Of a DNA stretch of 64,000 bases, positions 52,594 to 63,957 are shown in pieces; the stretch's first letter is position 1; the number at the start of each line of letters is the position of its first letter. A program made the position numbers and the translations under genes. The notes beneath the pieces are model-generated. The model saw nothing but the letters and a program-made list of their open reading frames with translations, was not told where the DNA came from and made no database searches. The DNA is from Icerya purchasi (lineage: Eukaryota; Arthropoda; Insecta; Hemiptera; Monophlebidae). The stretch is taken from the NCBI GenBank assembly GCA_039619475.1, contig CM077115.1, positions 513,380,815 through 513,444,814 on the forward strand. The letters are read 5' to 3'.

Positions 52594-54213
52594 ATTAATT
52601 TTTAATATTATATATTTTACGATTAATTGTTTGTTCAAATCCTTGTACGAATGTTCAACATTTTGAATGTCTACAACTAAGCTACATTTTCATAGACTTC
52701 TCTAGACTCAGTAGTGAACTCCAGGATCGTCTTCTTTTTATTCTACCAGTATATAATCTTAGCTGCCTCTCATTTATAATTTCTATCTAATATTTTTATA
52801 TATATATATATATGTATGTACCGAGTTTTATCTTTGCGTATACGGAATAGGATACCACCTTTATTACAATCGTTCCGACTTTTCTCGCAAACTTTTTTAT
52901 CTTTGACGATATCTTTTGAAATTTTGTAAGCGTTTTTTATAGTTTGAACTCACCGTAAAAGTTGTTTCCTCCGTGGAATGAAACTTACAAGTTATTGCTA
53001 AAGCAACGATACAACAGATTTAAAAGAAATCGCCGATATACCAAAACGACTCTTTCGTTGTTATATACTTTCCTTGTTAATAGCACAATGTGATACGATT
53101 TCGGTACCGGCGAAACAGATAGCTATAATAGATTTCTACTAGTTACAGTTACTAAGATAGTAATTGTCTTTTGTTTCTATCACGTCTTCCTATCCAGGTA
53201 TACATAGATAACGTTTTTTAACTACGTTTATTTTACCGCTCATATTAGTAAAAATTGTCACTATCGACGAAATATGTTTATTTTATGTGTCAGTGTATCT
53301 TTGTGATTAGCATAATTGTGAGTGTAACTGTACAGTTTTTCAGGATAATAACGTACGAGAAAGTATGTAGTCAATTCTGCATTTAAAAAAATACAGAAAG
53401 ATTTTAAGGGGAAAGTGTGTGGCTGACACCTGAAAGGTAATAGCGTTATATGTTATTTGGTTTGCAAGATGGATTCACTAAGTACTGTTGTTTTCTTTGT
53501 ATGTGGGACAGGGCAGAAGTGCAAGCGCTACTTGATAAAAGATTGCCCAAAACGAACGGAATTCGTGTGTAAACATCAAATGTAAAATACTCGCCTTCAG
53601 TTGATCCCGAAGATGTTATTTCATCTCCCCTACATATAAAGCTCGGGCTAATGAAGAATTTTATGAAAGCAATGAATAAAAATGGCGACGGATTTTTTTA
53701 TATTTAAAGTCAAAAAATTACGTGACGCAATGTTAAAAGAAAAGGGATATTTATCGGACCACAAATTAATGAAAGATCAAAATTTCGATCAAAAACCTAA
53801 ATGATAAAGAGCTAGACGCATGAACATCGTTAAAAGCTATTGTTGACTGTTTTTTTTTTTGCTGGGGGGAATCGCAGAGCGGAAAATACGCAACTGATAG
53901 TAAACAATTTGTTATGCACGTATAAAAAGATGGGGGTTGCCGAATGTCATTAAAAAAGTCATTTTTTCCATTCTTATTTCTCTTCAAATGTTGGAGCGCC
54001 GTAAGATGTAAAAAGGATTAAAGAACGGTTTCAAGGTGTCGTTTGGGATCATGTTAGACGATTACTACTGGCGCTTAAAGCGAGAGGATACTTCGCAATA
54101 TAAAAGGAAAAATTAAACGTTTCACATATTTTGTGTACAATATTTTTGTTGTTTAATCTTATATTTGATGTAACTAGTAGGGCTACACTCTTATTGTTGC
54201 CCTTGGGCTCTTT

Positions 54214-54286
54214 GTACATTGTGAACCTTAACTTCACAATCCCCGACGCCCTGTCAAGGGTATGGGATTTACTTTACTTTTACACG
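54214..54286 (+). mobile_element. SINE tail fragment, same family as 5.97-6.26 kb
   Basis: GTACATTGTGAACCTTAACT, then a CCCTG...AAGGG hairpin and GGGATTTACTTTAC. It matches 6162-6235 closely but without the tRNA-like head, so it is a 5'-truncated copy. Confidence 0.62.
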
Positions 54287-54861
54287 TGCAAATACATTAA
54301 TAAAATATTTTTTCGCCGGTTTTACTTGAAAAAATTTTAATGAAATAAAATATATGCACATATATATTTATTTTTTGTAGTTTTTTTCACTAATAATTAT
54401 TAGCAACCGTGCCTAAAAAAAAATAGAACGTGTTAGAAAAATATTCTTATTAAGTGATAAGTATAAATAAATAAACAGAAATAAATTTGTAGAGGGTACT
54501 TCATTTTTTTCTTTTCAAATTTCTAACGCTAGTGTAATGCTCGCATTAATGAACGGAAAATATATAAATGTTTAAGGACAACATCGTATATTAAAATCAC
54601 ATTAAACTGACTCGTTTCCGGGTAATTCGCGATAACGACGCGTACACCGTTTCAAAATGACGTTTCTGTTAATTATTAGCCGACGACGCTCTATTTCTCC
54701 TCTTAATTCAGACTGCCATCACACCGAACATACTTGCGGCATCCTTATTTTTCTGAAGAAATAATAATATTTCTTTTTAATTTCCCGTGTAAAATGGGAA
54801 GTTTTACATTGTTTTGTTATAAACGGTTTTTTAAAGAATATCAGTGTGTCTTATACTATTA

Positions 54862-54972
54862 ATCTTCTTTCTCAGTCGCGTATTGCTCGATTCCATGACC
54901 ATCTCTATTTGTATATATGTATACCTAAGTAGTGTCACGGAATCGAGCAATACGCGACTGAGGAAGAAAATA
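54862..54972. repeat. Small inverted-repeat element (MITE-like)
   Basis: Arms of about 35 bases, centred on CTCAGTCGCGTATTGCTCGA at 54871-54890 and its inverse at 54942-54961, with one or two mismatches and a 36-base AT-rich spacer. No target-site duplication can be seen outside the arms. Confidence 0.75.
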
Positions 54973-55639
54973 TACAATATTGGTTCCAAATCATCGAACG
55001 ATTTTTCGCCAACGATGTATAATAAATACACATTTTTGGCCTATAAGATATTTTTTAACACGGGCTAAGATGGAGCCTAATAACATATAGGTCACACACA
55101 TCCTGCGGTAAAAGACGTTTCGATAAAACCCGGCGGTTAAGAAATTCTAAAGTCACGAGATAAATTATTAGATTGCTCCCGTTCCATTTTATAGAGCAAC
55201 CCTTCGTAATGAAAAACGAGTGGTCATCATATCGCGGATGCAATGAAAATCTCGCGAACGTTTAATAAACAAAATAGGAAGTACAAACGAAGGGACTGTA
55301 TTTTTTGTTCTTTCCTTGCGCGCGTATAATAAACGTAATTTTCGCTTTAAATGCGGCAATCTCATCGATCGATGTTAATTGATAGCTCGAAAATCGAACT
55401 GCCGTACACGATCGCCGGACAAGAAATGCACTGACCGTTAAGCAGATAGCAGACAGACAGCCGGCCATAAATGCGATAAAAATCGATATATTTCGATAAT
55501 CTGTGATTAAATTGAATTTAAATAAAAAAGAAATAAGAAGGAAAAAAAAGTAAAGTCGGCGTGTGGGGGAAAGGGGAAAATGAAAAAAAAAAAGCGCTAA
55601 TAAAAAAGAACACTTGTCAGTAAAAAACCTGTTGACCCT

Positions 55640-55927
55640 TAGGTCTCGCCTTCCTCCTGTGTTCGGAGCGCGCCATTAACGTTCTTTAATGGATTTGTCT
55701 GGTGACGTCATGTACAGGTTTCATAAAATGACCGCGCCCCTCTACCTCTACCCAACGAACTCCTCAGCGGCCGTTCGGTTTATCGGCTCTTTCTCGCTCT
55801 TTTTCACTCCAGCTTTCAGTCGTCGCCACTCTGTCGTCTGTCGCTCTTCCACACTGTTTCTGTCTTTGTTGTCGCCGACGTTGTAAGTTCTGTTTAGCCA
55901 GACGGTGGCGGTATTACAGTCAGACAG
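55640..55927 (+). promoter_or_regulatory. Possible alternative promoter/first exon with a full CRE
   Basis: A GC-richer block containing the palindromic CRE TGACGTCA (55703-55710), an arthropod-type initiator TTCAGTCG near 55815, and a good splice-donor sequence CAGACAG then gtatta at 55928. It lies 1.2 kb before the exon at 57140, so it could start a short transcript of the host gene. No TATA box and no DPE at the expected spacing. Confidence 0.3.
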
Positions 55928-57139
55928 GTATTATTTATCGTTTGTTTTCTGAGAAATTTTTTAGCTAATTTTTTTTCAACTGTCAGAAGAAAACGAAAAA
56001 AAAAAAACATTTTAAAATTGCAAAAACCAACCGAAAACTTACCTACGCTGTTAATTTATCGTCTTGTGACCTTATTTCGTTCTTACATAATATAGCGCGC
56101 CGTCGTTTGTTATAAATTTATATATGTACGTACCGAAAAATTCGCCAATATTCTCCGATACGCAACCGAATTCGAACAAGAAGAATAGTTGAACTTTTTC
56201 GGTTTTGCCAGCAGCAGCGGGAACAAGCTTAATTTTAAAGTCAGAAACACCGCAGAACTTCTTAAGTTTTTTTGTTTTTTTTTGAAATTGAAACGAAATG
56301 CGCATTTCGTAACCAGCATGTTATTATTTTGAAATTGGAAGCGATTAAATTTTTTCTCGATTATGTTTGCCACCAAAAACGGGGATTCCCTGAAATTGTT
56401 TCTGTGTCTTTATTTTTCGCTACAGAGCCACTTTCAAATTTATCTTAATGAGCTAAAAAAGGCAAAAACAACCCCGCTGTGCTACCGCTGTTGTCCCACT
56501 TATAATTCGTACGTCTCGATTAATGGGGATCTTAATTATGCGTGCTTATTACTCGATAATGAAAAGAAAATATTATTATTTTCTTCTTTTTCATTTTCTT
56601 TTAAAAGTGTGCAAAATAATAAATAAATAATCGTTCGGGAATATTTTTTAATTAATGAATTCAGTCAACGTGAAATTTCCCCCAACCCCACCCGGCGGGG
56701 TTGGAGGGGGGCTGAAGAATAATTCAAGTAGACGACTAGTTTTGAAATTTCTAAAGAACCGATGAAATTTATATATACAGTTTGTTTTAAGATGTTTCAA
56801 ATATTTGCTCACGGTAACCGACGGGGGGTCATATTTTTAAAACAGGAGAAAAAAGAGTTTTCGTTCAATCGGTCGGCGATGAACCGGAAAAGAAAAGAAA
56901 AACCAGAGATCCGAATTTTCTTATATTCAATTTCTTTATATTGTCGTAAAAAAAAATAGTGGCTTTATTCCGACATTTAATATTTCGAATTTTTCGTTTA
57001 GACTTAGGCTGCATCTATTAAAGTGTATTTTTGTATAGTTTTTAATAACGTATTACACGCACACACGCGCACATATATTCTCATATATGTTTTTGATTTT
57101 ACACGATTAATAATGTTTCCTCGAATACGATTTGTACAG

Positions 57140-57327
57140 GAAAGTGAAATATATAAAAACTGTATACGAGGCCCGCCAAACAGGACTATCCACGAATCGG
57201 AGTGCTCGATTCCGTACAGATCAAACTCGGCCGGTTTGTTGTCGCTGAATAGTTCGACAACCAGTAGTAGTGGCTCCAGCAATGATTGGGGTCACAACGT
57301 TATTCGCTGCCATAGTATGTCTACCAG
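57140..57327 (+). CDS. LDLRAD4-like: LDLRAD4/PMEPA1-like gene, exon with the PPNR SMAD-interaction motif
   Basis: Internal exon of 188 bases; acceptor tttgtacag, donor ACCAG then gtaata. It starts in phase 0 and ends with two bases (AG) of a codon. The peptide starts ESEIYKNCIRGPPNRTIHES, and further on reads IPYRSNSAGLLSLNSS, a Ser/Thr run, and SNDWGHNVIRCHSMST. PPNRTI matches the SMAD-interaction core of vertebrate PMEPA1/LDLRAD4, and SNSAGL aligns with the SNSGIS that follows it there. The order relative to the preceding exon (RDPEQ, then PPNR about 12 residues on) is as in vertebrates. The second possible PY site reads SIPY, again lacking PPxY. The frame runs past the donor into intron, but nothing there looks coding. 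Confidence 0.9.
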
Positions 57328-60300
57328 GTAATATTATAATAGCTCTAGAAAACAATTTTGCACAAACTGTGTACGAAAGTGCTAATTACGTATTATCCGT
57401 ATATACTTGGCGAACAATATTTTTTATTCGTCGGAAATTTATTAAATATATTATTATTCGTTTATCCCCCCCCCCTGCTTTTTTTTTTTTTTTTTTACAT
57501 TTTTCAATTCTACTATAATTAACACACCTACCGCTGGCGCAAAACTTGAAATATACTAATTTCGAGCAGATCGTGTGGTTATTTAAAGATCTCTCTACCA
57601 CCGTACACAATATTAAAACCCTACTCTACGTATCACGTGTTATGTCTTGTTCGTACAATAGCTCTTCCTGGCCAAATGTGTATACGGTCTTGGTTAAGAC
57701 CACTGACACAACGGAAAAAGCAGAACGATCCGGGCACTGCCAGAAAGAGGACAACCCGAACTAGTAGGCAATGAGAGTATAGCGTGATGATCAACTCTGT
57801 GTTCGACCGAGATACGGCATTAGTTAAAAGAAGTTCTCCAATAATGACCATTCGATTGTTGCAGTTGTAGCGTTCACATATAGTACGTACTACTTTTAAA
57901 AGTTATATTACCAAGCGCAACATTGAAACGTTCTATATGTATCGTCACAGATGTGTGCATGGTAATTGTACGTTCCGTTAAATTCTTCGAAGCTGATTGG
58001 AAATTTAACTAAGATTGTGCGTACAGTCTTCTCGATTTTTTTCTACTTTTTATGCAACGTGCGTAGGGAAATGTACGTTTTTTTTTGTTTTTTTTTTTTT
58101 TTTTTTTTTTTTTTAATGCCGGCGTATTAGGTAGGAAATTCGTGTGAGAACATTAATAGTACGAAATAACACAGTTCTACCCTCCTCAAAATTCCCCTTA
58201 AAAAACCTTAACAGGCTTCCAACGTTCTAACTTAATAATTTCTGCCAAACCTCTATGTTACGATACTTCTCGCTTTTGACCTTAACGTCGAAAAAAAAAA
58301 AAACTTCACTAATTATTAAGGCGTCGTGCATTTCCCCAATTACACAAAAACAATAAGTGTAACATACAAACGGGGCATCGATGAGAATGATTAATGAAAA
58401 AAATTCAAAATTGTTTTTAAGTTCTCACATGAAATGGAGAACCATTTTTCGGATGTCGATTGCGCTGCAACTTTATGAAGTCAGCGTTCGAAGTAGTCGA
58501 TTTTAAAAAACGCCATAATCAAAGATAGATGAACGGAGACGTCTGTACGACGTCGACTAATATTGGTTTTCTCGCCGGTTGATCATCCGCTACCTCATCT
58601 AGCAAAAAGGACTTCAGCCGAGCGCGACCTACGTATAGTTCCAAAATCCCCCGCGTGGGACAGTGAAAACAACGAATGCAGCAATTTTGGAGTGTGGGCT
58701 GAGCAGCTACCGACAACCATTAAACAGCAGCGAAAAATTCCGAGAGACAGAAAGTACGGGAATCATAAACTTCTTGATACTTAAACAACTTTTACATGCT
58801 TAATGGAAAAATTAAAATTCGACACTATATATTGAACCGGTTAGCTACAACAATTATGCATTTTGAGGTTTTAAATTCAAATAAAAACAAAAAAGAACGA
58901 CTTCTTTGGTTGCGTTGTTCGGAAGGAATTTTTAATTGCATTTTGTACACCCCATTTATTTCCGGCGGACCGTTAGGCGCACCTCTGAACGATCTTCGTT
59001 TAATTGTTGGTTTAGTACTATACAACGATCTCTGAGATGTGATAATGTGATAACCAACGTCCGTGTTGTATCTCATTTTGGACTTTTCTGCTTACCATGT
59101 ACAAAAAAATCCGATTTTTTCTGTTTGATTTTTTTTTTTTTTGGTTTTTCCCATACGTCCCCAGCTGTTTAACAAAATAACAAAAAATTTCGGTAATTTT
59201 TCGTGTACTTCTCTTCCCGATACATATGATAGAAGTTTATTGAAAAGATGTTGTTGCCGTTCTTCTAACTTGTATGGTCGGAAAGTTTCCTGAAAAATTC
59301 GCGCACAAACTATAAAACGAAATCACCTGGTGGCTGACTACCGGTCGTAATGAAAGATATCCATCACACGTGCATTTGCGAGTCTAGCTACATCGCGGTG
59401 TGATCGTCGCTGTCAAACAGAACCGGCGACTGACAATCGGTCGTCAAATTATGTGCGTTGATTGACTACTACAACACTATAATACCGTCGTAGTATATTG
59501 GTCATTATTTTCTGTTATTCTGAAGAGAAAAAAAAAAAAAAAAAAAGAATAAAAAAAGTCGCAGTTTCCCGATGGTGAAAATGATTTCGGCGCGACCCGA
59601 ACTACAGACGTTTGTAAAAACAGATTCCAGTTTGGACGATCGGACGTTTTCGACAAAACACCGCACAACCCCGGCGAAATCTCTATAGCCAGAAATATGC
59701 GGAGCACAGAAGGTGCGATGGAAAAGGCGCGCTTTTGCGCAGGCGGTTCGTAGTACATTGCGTGTGTAACATATATTTCGTGCGAATGCGCGATGGCGAT
59801 TTTGCATGACGTGTGCATCGGTGGTGCATTGGCGAATAGAAAAATTGGCAGCAGCCGGTACGCCGTGTATTATGTGTACGCTATGGCGGAAATACAAGCG
59901 AAAACTTTGCCGCGAAAATGTCATCTTGTTCTGCACGAGAGAAAGTCGACGAATGCTTGCACCGTCATTCGTTCGCTTCTTCATCTTCTTCTTCCTCTTC
60001 TTCTTCTTATTCTTTTTCGTATGTGTATACCTTTGCAATACGGTTTCTCATCATCATCCGTCATTATATCTATTTTTTCAATGTCTTTGTCAAGGGGACC
60101 TGTCATTTCGCCTGCTTGTCCCTTTGCCTTCGTCATAGAGTCTGACGCGCGATATTATGTACACCTTTGTGCGACCGACCGCGAGACTATTATTGCATTT
60201 ATTGGCAAAAAAGCAGCGTCTCCGTGAATCTGGCCGTGCCAAAATTTTATTTTCATCGGCGAATTTTTAAAGTGTCGTTTTTTAAATCATACGCCATTGC

Positions 60301-61005
60301 CGAGAAAAACGTAATTTCATCGTCGCATGTTCGCAGCACGAGCAGAACGCGCTTCAAACGGTCAGTCTGCTGCTTGTCACAAGGGTGTCCTCTGTTCAAT
60401 AATCCGTTTAAATGTTCTGCATGTTTAAGTCGCCGTCCATTACGGAACGGAAATTCCGCACTATAAAAACAGAATTGTTCATTAAGAGAAGTAACACCAC
60501 TTTAATTTGTTGCAAGACCTCAAGGGGTGTTGTGTGACCCGTCAAAATTACCGAGATTAAAATGTTCTTGGTAAACACGACGAGCCGATTTAGTCTTCAA
60601 AATTATTTTTACAAATCACATAACGTGTACACTTTTGACTTAGCTGTGCAAGCGTTAATGACGTGTGTAGGAAGCGTCTTTAAAAATGGAAGTGTACATT
60701 TCTAATTACGTGAATGATTGAATTTAATTAGAGAAGAAGAAAAATACGCCCGGCATGGAAATCCGCGATTATTATTATTTTTTTCCGAAGTTTAAATTGT
60801 TCAGTTTTCGCATTTCGTTTTTCACTGAAGCCGCTCTAATAATAATATTGTTATTCAGATGTTCTGGGGTATTATGAGTATTTCCGGCGAGATGCTTTAA
60901 CGAATTAATTTCTTAAATATTCGGAGCCTAATTTTATTTACATGTCATTTTTTCCCCTACATTATGTGAAGCGCTATATTGAAACGTTGCTGCCCCTATT
61001 ACTAA

Positions 61006-61030
61006 CCATATATATATATATATATATATA
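61006..61030. repeat. TA microsatellite
   Basis: (AT)n of about 25 bases; another begins at 61085, next to the hAT-like MITE. Confidence 0.9.
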
Positions 61031-61112
61031 CAAATATATAGATAGTAGGTTTACATATATCTCGCATATTATTTTTTCGAATTGTATATATATATATATA
61101 TAGTGTCTGGTA

Positions 61113-61752
61113 CAGGGGCGAATCCAGAAAGACATTTTGAGAGGGGAAATTATATAATTACGTAAAATCTTCTACGGTGGTAGGCAGTAGATCTGAAAAA
61201 TAGCCCCTTTTTTTAATAAAGAAAATCAAGTAGTAGCGACCTTTATAGAAATTTAAAAATGTTTTAAAAATACGTAATTGTTATAATTTTTAATTTAACT
61301 TTTGTTTCATTGTTGTAGAGGTGCAAAACGAAATTATAAACGTATACCTTAAATATGGTAGTTTAGAAATAGTAAGAAAGATAGTATTTCTTAATAGACT
61401 TTATTTTTATTTTTGTTAGTAATCCGATCCGAATTCTCTTTATTCGTGAGCAAGTTTAAATATATATACATTTCTCATTGAATTCTATTTTTAATTAAAA
61501 TTACAAAATGAATAAAAAAGACAAAAGATCGATGATAATTACATTTAAAATAAAATAAAAACGTACATTAACAGTTTTACTAGAAAATGATATTAAGTAT
61601 TAGAGCTATACTCGTAGTTAAATCCATAGTTAAGATTTATAGAAATCTTTTATATCATAAAGTAAGTTTCTCTATTGTAACAAATTTTTTTCAATGAGGA
61701 TTTGGTTCTTTAAGCGAGGATGTCCCCTATCCCCTTCGTGGATCCGCCACTG
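61113..61752. mobile_element. hAT-like MITE (about 640 bp)
   Basis: The left end reads CAGGGGCGAATCCA and the right end, inverted, CAGTGGCGGATCCA: 12 of 14 identical, the usual terminal inverted repeat of many hAT elements. The inside is AT-rich with no coding capacity. Flanks share TCTGG (gtctggTA / atctctgg), but a clean 8-bp duplication is not visible, probably through decay. Confidence 0.62.
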
Positions 61753-62120
61753 ATCTCTGGCATGTTCCGTCATGTTGATGTTATTTTTTCATAATCCGTT
61801 GATATAATAAGCGCTGTTTAATTTTATATCTAAATTTATTAAGGACTAAAGTAAACGCTGTAAATATAATGTATTTTAAGAAAATGCGAAAAGCACGGAC
61901 GCGTTTCGAAATTTAATATTTTACAGGCATAAATTATTGATGTTGCACACATATATACATACATATATTTATGCGCATCACGGAATTTTATTAAAATTAC
62001 CTACTGCAGCGCAGCGGCGGTGGGTAAAGTATCGTAAAATTCGGCTCCAATTTTGCCGACACTTAAGGGGGGACAGTCGCTGCGAATAGAGTTGGTTTTC
62101 AAAGAAATTCTAGCCTTTTA

Positions 62121-62826
62121 TTCTTCTTCTTCTACTTCTTGATGTGCCGTACTCTTCCCAGAGCGTTGGCGATCAGATGGCAGCTAAAACTTGCGTTCTC
62201 TTGCTCCTTGGATATTGAGCTGGTGTCAGTGTTCTTAATGTTTTGTATTTCCCTCCATTTTCCCCTGGATAATAAGCTGTAGCAAATTGTTGTCCTCTTA
62301 TGATCTGGCCAAAATATTTAACTTTTCTATTATCCATTTCACCGGCATTCTTTCGGTCTTTGCCATTTCTAGTACTCTTTTATTGGATGTTTTGGTTATC
62401 CAGGAAATCTTTAACATTCTCCTATGTAGCCACATCTTCATAGCTTCTAGTCGCTCAATTTGTCTTTTATTAAACGTCGCTGATTCTATACCGTACAACA
62501 AAATTGGAAAAATGTAAGATTGCACAATGTGTACTGCCTTATACCTAGGCGTAAAGATCTATCGCAGAGTAGATTTTTCATGTTATTAAAGACTATCCTA
62601 GCATAGTTACATCTCATTTTTATTTCGATATCCAAATCTAGGTTTTCTGTGATGTAACATCCCAGGTATTTGAACTTATCAGAGCTCTATCGACAATTTT
62701 CCATTATTAACAGTGATTGTAGCCAAAATGGTTTCTTGCTGACCAGCATCGATTTTGTTTTCTTAATATCGATGTTCAAGTTGTACGAGGCGCAGCTTTT
62801 CCGCAATGTGTCAGTAACACGTTATT
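62121..62826 (-). mobile_element. RTE-like non-LTR retrotransposon 3' fragment
   Basis: Minus-strand fragment of an RTE-type LINE. From high to low coordinates it reads LNIDIKKTKSMLVSKKPF, then (other frame) DKFKYLGCYITENLDLDIEI, then LLYGIESATF, RLEAMKMWLHRRMLKISWI and TSNKRVLEMA. These are the standard blocks of the RTE C-terminal RT region (KTK..V, YLG..I, YGSE, RRML.I.W). Stops and frame changes near 62540 and 62690 show it is dead. The 3' terminus runs into a GAA-rich tail (TTC repeats at 62121-62140 on the plus strand), as RTE elements often do. It lies antisense to the host gene, just upstream of its last exon. Confidence 0.82.
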
Positions 62827-62951
62827 GGCGTAATTAATCGTAGAACTACTAGAGGTGTATGTGTCGTAACTTTAATTGATTAAACTTTAAACATTTCGGT
62901 AAGCCGCTTTCCGATCGTGTAAATTTACCACGCACTTAATTTTTCTTCCAG

Positions 62952-63213
62952 ATATGCTGGCACTCCTCACCTGCCACCTATTATACTGCCAGTGTCACGT
63001 AGTCAAAGACACATTTCCAGTGGTTTGGGTAAAATTACGATGGTTCCGTGTTTAACAAATCATTCGTCGTCTGCTGTCGTCATTACCAGTAGTAGTTCCA
63101 GTAGTCGCACTGGCAATACTGCCAATTCCGCATCTTTAGATTCCAGCTGTTCCAGCGTAACCACCACAATAACTACAGCATCTTCCGTTTCCTCCAATCA
63201 AAAAATCAATTAA
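62952..63213 (+). CDS. LDLRAD4-like: LDLRAD4/PMEPA1-like gene, terminal coding exon
   Basis: Terminal exon. The acceptor is tttcttccag; the first base completes an Arg codon with the AG of the preceding exon, and 86 codons plus TAA follow. With the other three exons this gives 318 visible residues in one uninterrupted frame, close to the roughly 290-310 residues of vertebrate members even though the N-terminus is missing. The peptide starts YAGTPHLPPIILPVSRSQRH, then becomes strongly Ser/Thr/Asn-rich and ends SSNQKIN. I see no PPxY: the vertebrate PPTYSEV region has no clear counterpart, and the nearest proline motif is LPPIILP. A GTG inside the exon (62992) could be mistaken for a start; it is an ordinary Val codon. 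The exon's biased composition means its assignment rests on phase and position more than homology. Confidence 0.83.
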
Positions 63214-63566
63214 TCGAATAATTACAAAGTAAATACCCGGCCACTCGATGGTATCCATATCATATATAATATAATAATAAAGTATAAATGTGTATAATAC
63301 TGATACATATGCATATATTATACACATATTTAATTAATAGTAAGAATAATATTCAACGATTTACGCCGTGATGAAACTATTGTATGGCATACACGTACGC
63401 ATACATTGCAATATCGCGCACGGGTAATTTGTACATATTGTGTCGGTGTCGTCGAGGAGCAACTGCTGGCCACGAGCGGGTTCGACAGGCGGGCGCGGGC
63501 ACGCGCACCGAATACATCGGACAGGATTACAAAGTGTATGCAGAGAAAAGACTTTTTAGTCATAAT

Positions 63567-63655
63567 GATATTATATTATTACTATTATTATTATTATTAT
63601 TATTAATATTAATATTATTATTATTATTATTATTAATAATAATAATAATAATGCT
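63567..63655. repeat. ATT/AAT microsatellite in the 3' flank
   Basis: TTA units with internal AATATT interruptions, then AAT units. It lies about 350 bases after the stop codon and could be in the 3' UTR. Confidence 0.92.
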
Positions 63656-63956
63656 ACTACGATTATTCGCGTAATTTATTCTCGTTAAATTATTTATTTA
63701 TTTATTTATATTTTCCGAACACTCGACTAGTTCTTTTATACAGAAATCCTACCTACTGCATATGCATCGCGAGTGATAGATATGAATATGCAGTGATCAT
63801 ACAGAAACTGTAGGATATTATTTTTTCTCTTTCTTATCAATTACCACTTTGAAGCATTGAATTCTATGTTGTTATCTTCCATTTTTAGCAGTTTGCGAAA
63901 AACTTTATTTATGTTTGAATACTAATTTATCCGTTACTATTTTAAAATTACAAATT

Positions 63957-63957
63957 A

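Larger units (their letters stand above)
45814..57139 (+). other. LDLRAD4-like: Intron of the LDLRAD4/PMEPA1-like gene (about 11.3 kb)
   Basis: Phase-0 intron starting gtaata and ending tacag. It contains a decayed LINE, a duplicated 0.3-kb repeat, a hammerhead-like motif, a SINE tail, a small inverted-repeat element and a GC-rich segment with a full CRE site. Confidence 0.85.
57328..62951 (+). other. LDLRAD4-like: Intron of the LDLRAD4/PMEPA1-like gene (about 5.6 kb)
   Basis: Phase-2 intron starting gtaata and ending tcttccag. It contains a hAT-like MITE and the 3' end of an RTE-like LINE. The stretch 58500-60450 is less AT-rich than its surroundings and has several overlapping short open frames on both strands; none has a recognisable motif. 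Confidence 0.85.

Noticed and set aside
57328..57518. Continuation of open frames past the donor of the PPNR exon
   Set aside because: Sequence becomes AT-rich with poly(C)/poly(T); the donor and the phase match to 62952 explain the exon end.
58519..58784. Opposing 65-73-codon frames in a GC-richer patch
   Set aside because: No motif, no splice signals of matching phase; possibly an old repeat, but cannot be supported.
59505..60227. Overlapping frames of 110-177 codons on both strands
   Set aside because: They contain runs of one residue from CTT/TTC and poly(A/T) tracts, overlap each other on opposite strands, and show no domain motifs.
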